Under the pieces are notes generated by a model. The model had not been told where the DNA came from and ran no database searches. It was given only the letters and a program-made list of their open reading frames with translations. Positions 18,443 through 30,070 of a stretch of 40,819 nucleotides of DNA are shown here, piece by piece. Made by a program: the position numbers and the translations under genes. Numbering within the stretch: the stretch's first letter is position 1; every line of letters starts with the position of its first letter. Origin of the DNA: Bacteroidota bacterium (GTDB lineage Bacteria; Bacteroidota; Bacteroidia; Palsa-948); contig JACQAL010000040.1 of assembly GCA_016195025.1 (NCBI GenBank), forward strand, positions 1 to 40,819, given 5' to 3'.

Positions 18443-19308
18443 AGGTCTCGGGATTTACATTTGTACGCAACGCTGTTAAGTTTGATTATCCTGTAGCGGA
18501 AGGAATAAAATCCATTCTGCCGATTTGCGATGAAGTAGTTGTTGCCGTTGGAAATTCGGAAGATGCTACATTTGGTTTAATAAAATCCATCGGCTCGCCC
18601 AAAATAAAAATTATCGAAACAATTTGGGATGATTCTCTCCGCGAATGCGGAAAAGTTTTAGCGCTTGAAACCGACAAAGCATTTGATGCCATTTCTCCCG
18701 ACAGCGACTGGGCATTTTATATGCAGGCGGATGAATGCTTTCACGAAAATGATTTGCCGAAAATAAAATCTGCTATGGAAAAATGGAAAGATGACAAGTG
18801 TGTGGAAGGATTAGTTTTCAATCATATTAATTTTTACGGCACTTTTGATTATTATGCTGACTCGCGCAAGTGGAATAAAAAAGAAGTGCGTGTGATTCGT
18901 AATGACAAAAATATCCGCTCGTGGAAGGATGCGATGAGTTTTCGTAAGCACGAAGAAAAACTGAATGTAAAATTTGTGGATGCGCTCATCTATCATTACG
19001 GCTGGGTGAAGTCGCCAAAAATTCAGCAGCAGAAAAGAGAATCGTTTGAAAAGTTATGGCACGATGAAAAATACATTCAGGAAAAAATTGCCGCACCTGA
19101 ATTTGATTATTCAAAAATTGATTCGGTGGCAAAGTTCACCGGCTCGCATCCAAAAGTGATGCAGGAAAGAATCGCCCAGCAAAATTGGAAATTCGAATTT
19201 GACAAAAGAAAAGCGATGAAAACTTCTCTTCGTTTAAAAATTTTGAATTACATTTATCAAACAACCGGAATCCACATAGGAGAATTCAGGAATTATAAAA
19301 TAATTTAA
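18439..19308 (+). CDS. Glycosyltransferase family 2-like protein
   Basis: This 289-residue probable cytosolic glycosyltransferase begins MKVSGFTFVRNAVKFDYPV, with the FVRNA start usual for GT2-type proteins that elongate surface glycans. It has EVVVAVGNSED and an acidic DWAFYMQADECFHE segment in the place of the DxD metal/nucleotide-sugar motif. A later HYGWVKSP stretch and a basic C-terminus follow. Donor and acceptor cannot be read from the sequence. It overlaps the deacetylase by 4 nt and thiF by 1 nt (TAATG), so it is co-translated with both, suggesting a joint glycan-modification task. Confidence 0.75.
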   Translation: MKVSGFTFVRNAVKFDYPVAEGIKSILPICDEVVVAVGNSEDATFGLIKSIGSPKIKIIETIWDDSLRECGKVLALETDKAFDAISPDSDWAFYMQADECFHENDLPKIKSAMEKWKDDKCVEGLVFNHINFYGTFDYYADSRKWNKKEVRVIRNDKNIRSWKDAMSFRKHEEKLNVKFVDALIYHYGWVKSPKIQQQKRESFEKLWHDEKYIQEKIAAPEFDYSKIDSVAKFTGSHPKVMQERIAQQNWKFEFDKRKAMKTSLRLKILNYIYQTTGIHIGEFRNYKII

Positions 19309-20465
19309 TGCTGAACAAAGAAGAAATAAATCGTTACTCTCGGCAAATCATTCTTTCTGAAATCGGAGCGGACGGACAGGAGAAATTAAAACGCGCAAAA
19401 GTTTTGGTTGTTGGTGCGGGAGGTTTGGGTTGTCCTGTTTTGCAATATTTAGTTTCAGCGGGAATCGGAGAAATTGGAATTGTGGATGATGATAAAGTGG
19501 ATGAATCAAATTTGCAAAGACAAATTCTATATAATAAGGAAGAAGTTGGATTGCAAAAAGCAGAAGTTGCTAAGAAAAAATTGCAAGCGTTGAATCCGCT
19601 GGTAAATATTACTTCTTACATATTACGTCTTACATCTGAAAACGCACTTCATATAATCAAAGAGTATGATTTAGTAATTGACGGCTCTGATAATTTTCCA
19701 ACGAGGTATCTTGTGAATGACGCTTGCGTAATGCTGAACAAACCGCTTGTGTTCGGTTCGATTTTCAAATTTGAAGGACAGGTTTCTGTTTTCAATTATA
19801 AGAATGGGCCGACTTACCGCTGTCTTTTTCCTGAACCTCCGCAGGATTCTCCGAACTGCGCAGAGATTGGAGTGCTCGGGGTTTTACCCGGCATCATCGG
19901 AACATTGATGGCAAACGAAGCGCTGAAAATTATTTTGGGAATCGGGGAAGTTCTTTCCGGAAAACTTTTTGTGCTGGATGCGCTTTCAATGCAAACACAA
20001 ATTCTTTACTTTGAAAAAAATGTTGCGAATGCAAAAATAAATTCGCTGATTGACTATGAAAACTTCTGCAAAGCAAAATCAAATTCAATCCGGGAAATTT
20101 CTGCTGAGGAATTAATAAGAAAGATAAAACAAAAAGAAAAAATTCAAATCATTGATGTGCGCGAGCCGTCTGAATATTCTGAATTCAATATTAACGGAGA
20201 AAATATTTCTTTACATTCACTCTCTAACAGGATTTCAGAAATTAAAAAAGATATTCCCGTAATTATTCACTGCCAGCGAGGAAACAGAAGCAAACACGCA
20301 ATTGAATTGTTGCAGAAAGAATTTGGATTTACAAATTTGTTGAACCTTACGGGAGGGATTGAATCTTTCAACAATTGTCATTCCGAGCAACGCGAGGAAT
20401 CTCCTGAAAATATTCCTGCACATCATCAAAGAGATTTCTCAGCGCGAAGCGCGCTTTCGAAATGA
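19308..20465 (+). CDS. thiF: ThiF/MoeB-type adenylyltransferase fused to a rhodanese domain
   Basis: ThiF adenylates the C-terminal glycine of ThiS so that it can be thiolated as sulfur donor for the thiazole ring. The E1-like domain (about 1-240) shows RYSRQIILSEIG, the nucleotide loop VLVVGAGGLGCPV, and ESNLQRQILY with its arginine. The MoeB/ThiF zinc site is incomplete as far as I can see: the cysteine in YRCLFPE is present and the second pair is less clear. A rhodanese domain (about 265-355) carries the active cysteine in IHCQRGNRS, so sulfur relay may be intramolecular. The last roughly 30 residues (CHSEQREESPENI...) are encoded by a dispersed hairpin repeat that also gives the stop. MoeB-like function is an alternative. 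Confidence 0.87.
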   Translation: MLNKEEINRYSRQIILSEIGADGQEKLKRAKVLVVGAGGLGCPVLQYLVSAGIGEIGIVDDDKVDESNLQRQILYNKEEVGLQKAEVAKKKLQALNPLVNITSYILRLTSENALHIIKEYDLVIDGSDNFPTRYLVNDACVMLNKPLVFGSIFKFEGQVSVFNYKNGPTYRCLFPEPPQDSPNCAEIGVLGVLPGIIGTLMANEALKIILGIGEVLSGKLFVLDALSMQTQILYFEKNVANAKINSLIDYENFCKAKSNSIREISAEELIRKIKQKEKIQIIDVREPSEYSEFNINGENISLHSLSNRISEIKKDIPVIIHCQRGNRSKHAIELLQKEFGFTNLLNLTGGIESFNNCHSEQREESPENIPAHHQRDFSARSALSK

Positions 20466-20466
20466 C
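20377..20466. repeat. GTCATTCCGAGC-type dispersed hairpin repeat at the thiF 3' end
   Basis: Outer arms GTCATTCCG (20377-20385) and CGAAATGAC (20458-20466) and inner arms GAGGAATCTC and GAGATTTCTC form a nested hairpin. The thiF stop TGA is part of the right-hand arm. It lies between convergent genes and might also end transcription. Confidence 0.8.
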
Positions 20467-20470
20467 TTCG

Positions 20471-21100
20471 TCACTCCATCGGAATTTTCAGTTCGTTAAA
20501 TTTTTCTTTTACTTTTTTGAATTCTTCCACCGGGTATTTTGTTTTCCAGATTCCGGAATAAAATGCGAGCCCGTTAAATCCTAACTCGTATGCTTTCTGA
20601 ATTGTATCAACAGAAACTCCACCGCGAGCAAGCACTGTGTATTTTGTTTGCCTGAGTGCATTGCGAAGATTCTGTTCCGAAAATCCTGCCTGAAAATTTC
20701 CGGATAAACTGTCGAACACAGGCGAGAGAAGTACGTAATCATATTTCGGTTTGTAGTCGAGAATATCTTCAATGCTTCTGAACGTACAGGAGAGTGCAAG
20801 TTTTCTTTTTCGCAATCTGAACCAAAACATTCTGAGCGCGGTTCTTAACTTTCTTTTTTTATGAGAGCGGGAAATATAAACACCTTTCAGATTAAATTTC
20901 ATTACAAGTTCGTGATGCGTATGTATGACAATGCGCGGATGATATTTTTCAGGAATTTCCCCTATGAAATTTCTGAGCTGCCGAGTAGAATATTTTGTCT
21001 TGCGCAAATGATAGGTCTGCAATCCCTGCTCAAACATATTCAGCAGGAAAGGAATTTCAGATTCTTTTTTATCGGAAGGAGAAATTAAAATTACTTTCAT
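20471..21100 (-). CDS. ThiE/TenI-like protein (thiamine phosphate synthase superfamily)
   Basis: This 209-residue TIM-barrel protein of the ThiE/TenI superfamily is not the canonical ThiE, which is at 32008. KVILISPSDKK, TYHLRK, the GVYISRSHK strand, DYVLLSPVFDS and ARGGVSVDTIQKAYELGFNGLAFYSGIW follow the superfamily layout. The usual WVQLR/HLG/GPFQ[FT]TSTK substrate motifs are altered (ISRSH; SPVFDSLSGNFQ). TenI members are thiazole tautomerases, and this may be one, which is inference. The ATG at 21100 is chosen over a TTG five codons upstream. It is the last gene after the PPTase and GGGP synthase genes. Confidence 0.75.
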   Translation of the reverse strand: MKVILISPSDKKESEIPFLLNMFEQGLQTYHLRKTKYSTRQLRNFIGEIPEKYHPRIVIHTHHELVMKFNLKGVYISRSHKKRKLRTALRMFWFRLRKRKLALSCTFRSIEDILDYKPKYDYVLLSPVFDSLSGNFQAGFSEQNLRNALRQTKYTVLARGGVSVDTIQKAYELGFNGLAFYSGIWKTKYPVEEFKKVKEKFNELKIPME

Positions 21101-21180
21101 AAACACTAATTGCACTAATTTTCACGAATTAAAATCACAAATAAAAATCAATTGGTGTTAACTCGTGCTAATTCGTGGCT
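21101..21180. repeat. AATTCGTG-type repeat between the TenI-like and GGGP synthase genes
   Basis: Copies of CACTAATT, CACGAATTAAAATCAC and CGTGCTAATTCGTGGCTGATT face each other around 21108-21180. The right part encodes the last residues of the GGGP synthase (ELARVNTN-stop). Confidence 0.5.
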
Positions 21181-21885
21181 GATTTTTTTTACAAGTGTAA
21201 TATCTTTTTCAATTCCATTGCCAACTACAATCACATCTGCTCCGGCTTTGCAAAGCGCTTTTGCTTTTTCAGCGGAGTTAATTCCCCCGCCAGCAATCAG
21301 CGGAACAGAAATATTTTTCTCTACGTTTCGAATGATTTTCTCACTTAAAGAATTTTTTGAACCACTCCCTGCCTCAAGATAAATCATTTTCATTCCCAAG
21401 AGTTCGCCTGCAATAGAAGTAGAAACGGCAAGATTTATATCTGAATTTTTTATCGGAGAAGTGTGTGTGATTTTCTGTGTTGAAATATTTTTCCCTCCGC
21501 CAATCAAAATATAACCGGTCGGAATAATTTCGAGTTTTGATTTTTTTAATTGCTTTGCTGCGCGAATGTGTTCGCCAATTAAATAATCCGGATTTCTTCC
21601 TGAGATAAGCGAAAGCAAAAGTATAGCGTCTGCCTTTTCTGAAATTTGTTCCCGGCTTCCCGGAAAAATTACCAGAGGGATTTTTGTATTCTTCTTAATT
21701 GTGTTTACACAGCGATGAAAACTTCCGTTCTTTAATTCGCTTCCGCCAATGAAAATAAAATCCACTTTTGATTGGTTGCATTCATCAATAACTTCCGGAT
21801 TGAATTTATCGGGGTCAATGAGAACAGCGAAAAGTTTTTTGCCTTTCTGTTCACAATTGAGAATATAGCGGAAGATTTCTTTCAC
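21148..21885 (-). CDS. Geranylgeranylglyceryl phosphate synthase family protein (GGGPS/PcrB)
   Basis: This 245-residue prenyltransferase family makes an ether bond between sn-glycerol-1-phosphate and a polyprenyl diphosphate. It is best known from archaeal lipid synthesis but also found in Bacteroidota. LFAVLIDPDKF, VDFIFIGGSEL, VIFPGSREQIS, PTGYILIGGGK, IYLEAGSGS and VPLIAGGGINSAEKA are characteristic TIM-barrel phosphate and glycerol-1-phosphate sites. The start is GTG at 21885. It lies 9 nt after the phosphopantetheinyl transferase. The prenyl chain length and lipid product cannot be told from the sequence. The C-terminus ends inside a repeat. Confidence 0.88.
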   Translation of the reverse strand: MKEIFRYILNCEQKGKKLFAVLIDPDKFNPEVIDECNQSKVDFIFIGGSELKNGSFHRCVNTIKKNTKIPLVIFPGSREQISEKADAILLLSLISGRNPDYLIGEHIRAAKQLKKSKLEIIPTGYILIGGGKNISTQKITHTSPIKNSDINLAVSTSIAGELLGMKMIYLEAGSGSKNSLSEKIIRNVEKNISVPLIAGGGINSAEKAKALCKAGADVIVVGNGIEKDITLVKKISHELARVNTN

Positions 21886-21894
21886 AAGGTGAAA

Positions 21895-22542
21895 TTATTC
21901 ATTCAGGACATATGTCAGCATAAACTCTTTTCCATCTGCTGAAATTTTTTCGTAATGCAGGATATATTTCTTTCTTTCCGAACCGAAAATAATTTCTCCC
22001 ATAATTTTTCCTTTTCCTAAATATTCAAACGGTTCGACAAAAAGATTTTCTTTAAAAGTTAATTTTTTCTTCCCGTATAATTTATACAGCGATTCTTTCA
22101 CGCACCAGTAAAGCGTGAGCTCTTCTTCTTTATGTCCGCGCTCCAGCGCTTTCAATTCCAAATCACTCATAAATTTTTCTTTAATCCGCAAAACATTAGG
22201 CTTGATTTGTTCAATATCAATTCCCGTTTCCTTTTCATCAATGATGAGCGCAAGAAGATTATGAGAATGAGAAATGGAAATATTTTTTTTTGAATTTTCT
22301 AAAAATGGTTTATTGTTTTCATCATACACTATTTTCAGATTTTTATTTCCTGTTATTTCTTCCAGCAGAATTCTTGAAACAAGCCATTCTTTTTTTCTAT
22401 GCTCATAGGAAAAACCGTTCACAATTTTTAAATCTTCTTCAGAAAAATTTTTCATCTTCAAAAGTTCATCCACCGGTTCTGTAATATGCCAGATACTAAG
22501 TTTTCCCCTGTTGCCCGCGTTTCTGAGTAGGAACATTCCCAT
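21895..22542 (-). CDS. 4'-phosphopantetheinyl transferase superfamily protein
   Basis: This 215-residue Sfp/AcpT-type enzyme moves phosphopantetheine from CoA to an acyl-, aryl- or peptidyl-carrier protein. The motifs are in order: NISISHSHN, the Mg-binding TGIDIEQI near residue 112, and LYWCVKESLYKLYGKKKL (W-x3-KE-x3-K). The ATG at 22542 is chosen; a TTG five codons upstream is less likely. It heads a short operon with GGGP synthase and the TenI-like gene. The carrier protein it serves is not in the window. Confidence 0.88.
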   Translation of the reverse strand: MGMFLLRNAGNRGKLSIWHITEPVDELLKMKNFSEEDLKIVNGFSYEHRKKEWLVSRILLEEITGNKNLKIVYDENNKPFLENSKKNISISHSHNLLALIIDEKETGIDIEQIKPNVLRIKEKFMSDLELKALERGHKEEELTLYWCVKESLYKLYGKKKLTFKENLFVEPFEYLGKGKIMGEIIFGSERKKYILHYEKISADGKEFMLTYVLNE

Positions 22543-22665
22543 CCTGCAAAACTCCAAAAATTAAAGAAAAATCCTCCATTTTTTTCATCTAAAATTCCCT
22601 GTAAGAACTTATCGTGATTAAGAAATATTTTTACCTTCGGCAACCAAACAACAAAAGAAAAATTT

Positions 22666-24072
22666 ATGGCAACTACCACAGCAAAAGCACCTGCGAAAGC
22701 AGCGAAAGCAAAATCAAACGGACACAGCAAAGCAGAAAATGAAATCAAAAAATTCATGGCAAAGGTTTCGGCAAAAGATCCGAACCAGCCGGAATTTTTA
22801 CAAGCGGTAATGGAAGTTGCCGAAGCGGTGATTCCGTTCACTTTGGAAAATCAAAAATATGCTGACGCGAAAATTCTCGAGCGCATTGCAGAACCCGAGC
22901 GCCTGCTCCAGTTTCGTGTGCCGTGGGTAGATGATAAAGGAAGATTTCAGATTAACCGCGGTTTCCGAATTCAAATGAACAGCGCTATCGGTCCTTACAA
23001 AGGAGGTTTGCGTTTTCATCCTTCGGTAAATCTTTCCATCTTAAAATTTTTGGCGTTCGAACAGGTTTTCAAAAATTCTCTCACCACACTTCCGATGGGC
23101 GGAGGAAAAGGCGGAAGCGATTTCGATCCGAAAGGAAAATCAGATAACGAAGTGATGAAATTCTGCCAGTCGTTTATGACTGAACTTTCAAAACATATTG
23201 GTGATAATACAGACGTTCCCGCAGGAGACATTGGCGTGGGAGGAAGAGAGATTGGTTTCATGTTCGGACAATATAAAAGAGTGAGAAACGAATTCACAGG
23301 AATACTTACCGGAAAAGGTTTGCAGTATGGCGGAAGTTTGATTCGCCCGGAAGCAACCGGTTACGGCTGTGTTTATTTTGTTCAGGAAATGCTCGCAACG
23401 CGCGGAGATTCTTTCAAAGGAAAACGCGTGGTGGTTTCCGGTTCAGGCAATGTGGCGCAGCACTCAATTGAAAAAGTAAATCAACTCGGAGGAAAAGTGG
23501 TTACCGCTTCCGATTCGGAAGGATATATTTACGATCCGAACGGAATCAATGCGGAAAAACTTGCGTTCATCATGAATTTGAAAAATGAAAAACGCGGACG
23601 CATAAAAGAATATGTGAAAGAATATAAATCGGCAAAATTCTTTGCGGGAAAAACTCCATGGGAAGTTAAGTGCGATGTGGCGCTTCCATCTGCAACACAA
23701 AATGAACTGAACGCAACCGATGCCGAGTTGCTCGTGAAGAACGGATGCATTGCGGTTGGCGAAGGCGCGAACATGCCAAGCACTCCCGATGCAGTTACAA
23801 TTTTCCAGAACAACAAAATTTTATTTGCTCCCGGAAAAGCTTCCAACGCGGGCGGTGTTGCAACTTCCGGTTTGGAAATGTCGCAGAACTCTCTGCGCCT
23901 TTCCTGGACGCGCGAAGAAGTTGATCAGAAACTTCACGGCATCATGAAAAACATTCATGCAACCTGCGTGAAGTACGGAAAAGATGGCGACTACATCAAC
24001 TATGTGAAAGGAGCGAACATCGGAGGATTTGTAAAAGTTGCCGATGCAATGCTGGCGCAGGGAATGGTGTAA
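22666..24072 (+). CDS. gdhA: NADP-type glutamate dehydrogenase
   Basis: This enzyme catalyses reductive amination of 2-oxoglutarate with ammonia to glutamate, or the reverse, in the cytosol. It is 468 residues. [30 protein letters not shown], the catalytic lysine region [42 protein letters not shown] and the Rossmann [12 protein letters not shown] mark the hexameric class I GdhA family. Unusual is an extra Ala/Lys-rich N-terminal tail of about 25 residues ([20 protein letters not shown]) before the family domain, reminiscent of a histone tail. A TACCTTCG box (22632-22639) may be the promoter. A strong terminator follows. Confidence 0.95.
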   Translation: MATTTAKAPAKAAKAKSNGHSKAENEIKKFMAKVSAKDPNQPEFLQAVMEVAEAVIPFTLENQKYADAKILERIAEPERLLQFRVPWVDDKGRFQINRGFRIQMNSAIGPYKGGLRFHPSVNLSILKFLAFEQVFKNSLTTLPMGGGKGGSDFDPKGKSDNEVMKFCQSFMTELSKHIGDNTDVPAGDIGVGGREIGFMFGQYKRVRNEFTGILTGKGLQYGGSLIRPEATGYGCVYFVQEMLATRGDSFKGKRVVVSGSGNVAQHSIEKVNQLGGKVVTASDSEGYIYDPNGINAEKLAFIMNLKNEKRGRIKEYVKEYKSAKFFAGKTPWEVKCDVALPSATQNELNATDAELLVKNGCIAVGEGANMPSTPDAVTIFQNNKILFAPGKASNAGGVATSGLEMSQNSLRLSWTREEVDQKLHGIMKNIHATCVKYGKDGDYINYVKGANIGGFVKVADAMLAQGMV

Positions 24073-24095
24073 TAAGAAAATTTCTGAAAGAATGG

Positions 24096-24127
24096 AATCC
24101 CATGAGAACATCATGGGATTTTTTTTT
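24096..24127 (+). terminator. Rho-independent terminator after gdhA
   Basis: AATCCCATGA (24096-24105) pairs perfectly with TCATGGGATT (24111-24120) around a GAACA loop, and a run of T follows. Confidence 0.92.
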
Positions 24128-24198
24128 GAACGATTCCTATTTATTCTTAAAAAGAATAGAAATTTTTATTTCGTATTTTTATCAGTAAAATACAATCT

Positions 24199-25128
24199 TT
24201 GAAAATCTACGACAGCATAGAAAAATTTTCGGGTGTGAAAAATCCCGCTGTCACCATCGGCACTTTTGATGGCGTGCATTTGGGGCATCAGAAGATTATT
24301 CAGCAATTGAAAGAAAGCGCGGAATCTGTAAAAGGAGAATCGGTGATACTTACTTTTTATCCGCATCCGCGCATGGTGCTTTTTCCCGATGACGAGGACT
24401 TGAAACTGCTGAACACCGAAGAAGAAAAAAAAGAACTGCTGGAAAAATTCGGAGTGGAGCATTTAATTATTCATCCGTTCACGAAAAAATTCTCGCGCAT
24501 TACTTATACAGAATATGTACGCGATATTCTGGTAAACAAACTGAAAACAAAAAAGCTCATCATCGGCTACAATCATCACTTCGGCAGAAACCGGGAAGGA
24601 ACTTTTCAGAAACTGAAAGAACTCGCGCGCATTTATAATTTTGAACTGGAAAAAATTTCTGCTCAGGTGATAAACAAAGTTGAAATCTCTTCCACCAAAA
24701 TCCGAAAGGCATTAATGGGCGGTGATATTAAAATTGCGAATAAATTTCTAGGTTACGAATACTCTATCAAAGGAAAAGTTGTTAAAGGAAAAGGATTAGG
24801 CAAGCAACTCGGCTATCCAACGGCAAACATCCAAATAGATGATAAACATAAACTGATTCCTGCTGATGGGATTTATGCAGTGACTGCTGAAGTAGAAAAC
24901 AAACTATACAACGGAATGATAAGCATTGGCTTCAATCCGACAATTGGCGGTGATAAAAAAAGTATTGAGGTTAACATCTTTGATTTTGAAAAAGAAATTT
25001 ATGGCGAAAACATTCGTATCTTTTTCAAACAGAAATTACGAGACGAAAAAAAGTTTGACAGCATGGAAACATTGAAGAAAGCCATTGACGGAGATAAAGA
25101 AAAAACGTTAAAGATTTTGAGCGCATGA
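24199..25128 (+). CDS. ribF: Bifunctional riboflavin kinase/FAD synthetase
   Basis: RibF converts riboflavin to FMN and then FAD. It is 309 residues. The N-terminal adenylyltransferase domain (1-about 180) shows IGTFDGVHLGHQKII, FYPHPRMVL, IIGYNHHFGRNREG and EISSTKIRKAL. The C-terminal flavokinase domain (about 185-305) shows GKGLGKQLGYPTANIQ and GMISIGFNPTIGGDKKSIEVNIFDF. No ATG is available upstream. The TTG at 24199 gives MKIYDSIEKFSGVKNPAVTIG, which fits the family start. Its stop overlaps the LRR gene ATG by 4 nt. Confidence 0.95.
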   Translation: MKIYDSIEKFSGVKNPAVTIGTFDGVHLGHQKIIQQLKESAESVKGESVILTFYPHPRMVLFPDDEDLKLLNTEEEKKELLEKFGVEHLIIHPFTKKFSRITYTEYVRDILVNKLKTKKLIIGYNHHFGRNREGTFQKLKELARIYNFELEKISAQVINKVEISSTKIRKALMGGDIKIANKFLGYEYSIKGKVVKGKGLGKQLGYPTANIQIDDKHKLIPADGIYAVTAEVENKLYNGMISIGFNPTIGGDKKSIEVNIFDFEKEIYGENIRIFFKQKLRDEKKFDSMETLKKAIDGDKEKTLKILSA

Positions 25129-25733
25129 AATCATTTATAAAAATACTTCTGCCTTCTGCCTTCTCCCTTCTGCCTTCTTTTCTTTTCGCCCAACTTCTCG
25201 ACTCCGCACAATTCAACGCTGCAAAAATATATACCCATCTTAATGAAGCGCTCGAGAATCCGGATAAAGTTTATCGCCTTGACCTTAGTAAAAAGAAATT
25301 GAAAGTTTTTCCGATGGAAATTCTCAAATGCAAAAATCTTCAGGAACTTAATCTCAGTAAAAATAAATTGGATTCTCTTCCGGAAGAAATCGGACTGCTG
25401 ACCAATCTGCAAGTGCTGAATGTTTCAGGAAATAAATTACAATATCTTCCTGATTCTATAGGAGAATTAAAGAATCTGAAAAAACTGGTTGGCTCTCGCA
25501 ATTCTTTAATTGCGCTTCCCAAACGCATAGGCGATCTTGAAAGCATAGAAATCCTTGACTTGTGGGAAAATGACCTCTCTGTTTTTCCGGAAGAACTTTC
25601 CAAACTAAAAAAACTCCGCTGGATGGATCTGCGCGTTATCATGATCGATGATAACCAAGAAGAACGTATCCGCCAGCTTCTGCCGAAAGCAAAAATATTT
25701 TTCTCACCTAATTGCCATTGCGTGACGGGGTGA
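25125..25733 (+). CDS. Exported leucine-rich repeat protein
   Basis: This 202-residue protein has a signal peptide (FIKILLPSAFSLLPSFLFAQ) and five or six LRRs of the 23-residue bacterial type, such as NLQELNLSKNKLDSLPEEIGLLT and NLQVLNVSGNKLQYLPDSIGELK. LRRs bind proteins or peptides, but no ligand is known here. The C-terminal tail NCHCVTG contains two cysteines. The signal-peptide core is encoded by a short CTGCCTTCT tandem repeat. It overlaps ribF by 4 nt and is probably co-transcribed, with no obvious functional link. Confidence 0.85.
   Translation: MKSFIKILLPSAFSLLPSFLFAQLLDSAQFNAAKIYTHLNEALENPDKVYRLDLSKKKLKVFPMEILKCKNLQELNLSKNKLDSLPEEIGLLTNLQVLNVSGNKLQYLPDSIGELKNLKKLVGSRNSLIALPKRIGDLESIEILDLWENDLSVFPEELSKLKKLRWMDLRVIMIDDNQEERIRQLLPKAKIFFSPNCHCVTG
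25147..25178 (+). repeat. CTGCCTTCT tandem run encoding the LRR signal peptide
   Basis: CTTCTGCCTTCTGCCTTCTCCCTTCTGCCTTC is a degenerate tandem of 7-bp CTTCTGC-like units. It translates in frame to LLPSAFSLLPS, the hydrophobic core of the signal peptide. Confidence 0.6.
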
Positions 25734-25790
25734 AATGTTGATAAGCCAGATTTTCTTTTCTCAATATTTTTTTCATCTTTGGCACAGAAA

Positions 25791-25876
25791 ACTTATAGGG
25801 GTGTTTGGGCATAATGTCTGAACTGAGAGCAAACCCTTGGAACCTGATTCAGGTAATTCTGACGCAGGGAATAAGT
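25791..25876 (+). promoter_or_regulatory. TPP riboswitch (THI element)
   Basis: The P1 helix ACTTAT (25791-25796) pairs with ATAAGT (25871-25876). The conserved pyrimidine-sensing core CTGAGA (25823-25828), ACCTGAT (25842-25848) and GCAGGGA (25864-25870) are in place. It lies 63 nt upstream of thiS and should lower expression of the thiS-thiC-...-thiE run when thiamine pyrophosphate is plentiful. A CATCTTTG near 25774-25781 may be the -7 box. The linker to thiS contains a repeat unit, so the off-state structure is unclear. Confidence 0.95.
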
Positions 25877-25904
25877 GAAAAATCTCTCCTTAAGTTTTCC
25901 TGTT

Positions 25905-25933
25905 ATCACCCTGAGCGAAGTCGAAGGGTCTGT
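25905..25933. repeat. CACCCTGAGCGAAG-type repeat in the riboswitch-thiS leader
   Basis: ACCCT and AGGGT flank GAGCGAAGTCGA (25907-25928 region), part of a widespread dispersed Bacteroidota repeat. It occupies most of the linker between the aptamer and the thiS ATG, where the expression platform should be. Confidence 0.55.
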
Positions 25934-25939
25934 TTAATT

Positions 25940-26140
25940 ATGAATCTGACTATAAATAATGAACAAAAACAATTCTCCGGAAAAAATATTTCCGAATTGG
26001 TGGAATCATTAAATATGATTTCCACAAATGGGATTGCTTTAGCCGTGAATGAAAAAGTAGTTCCGAAAACTGAATGGGAAAAATTTCAACTGAATGACAA
26101 CGATAAAATATTAATCATAAAAGCAACGCAAGGCGGATAA
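25940..26140 (+). CDS. thiS: Sulfur carrier protein ThiS
   Basis: ThiS is a 66-residue ubiquitin-fold sulfur carrier. Its C-terminal Gly-Gly is adenylated by ThiF and turned into a thiocarboxylate to donate sulfur for the thiazole ring. The short beta-grasp sequence MNLTINNEQKQF, ALAVNEKVVPKTEW and the ending IIKATQGG are typical. The ATG at 25940 is chosen because an upstream opening at 25805 would run through the riboswitch. It is the first gene after the TPP riboswitch. Its ThiF partner is about 5.5 kb away at 19308. Confidence 0.95.
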   Translation: MNLTINNEQKQFSGKNISELVESLNMISTNGIALAVNEKVVPKTEWEKFQLNDNDKILIIKATQGG

Positions 26141-26145
26141 TTAAC

Positions 26146-30069
<3,924 letters not shown>

Positions 30070-30070
30070 A

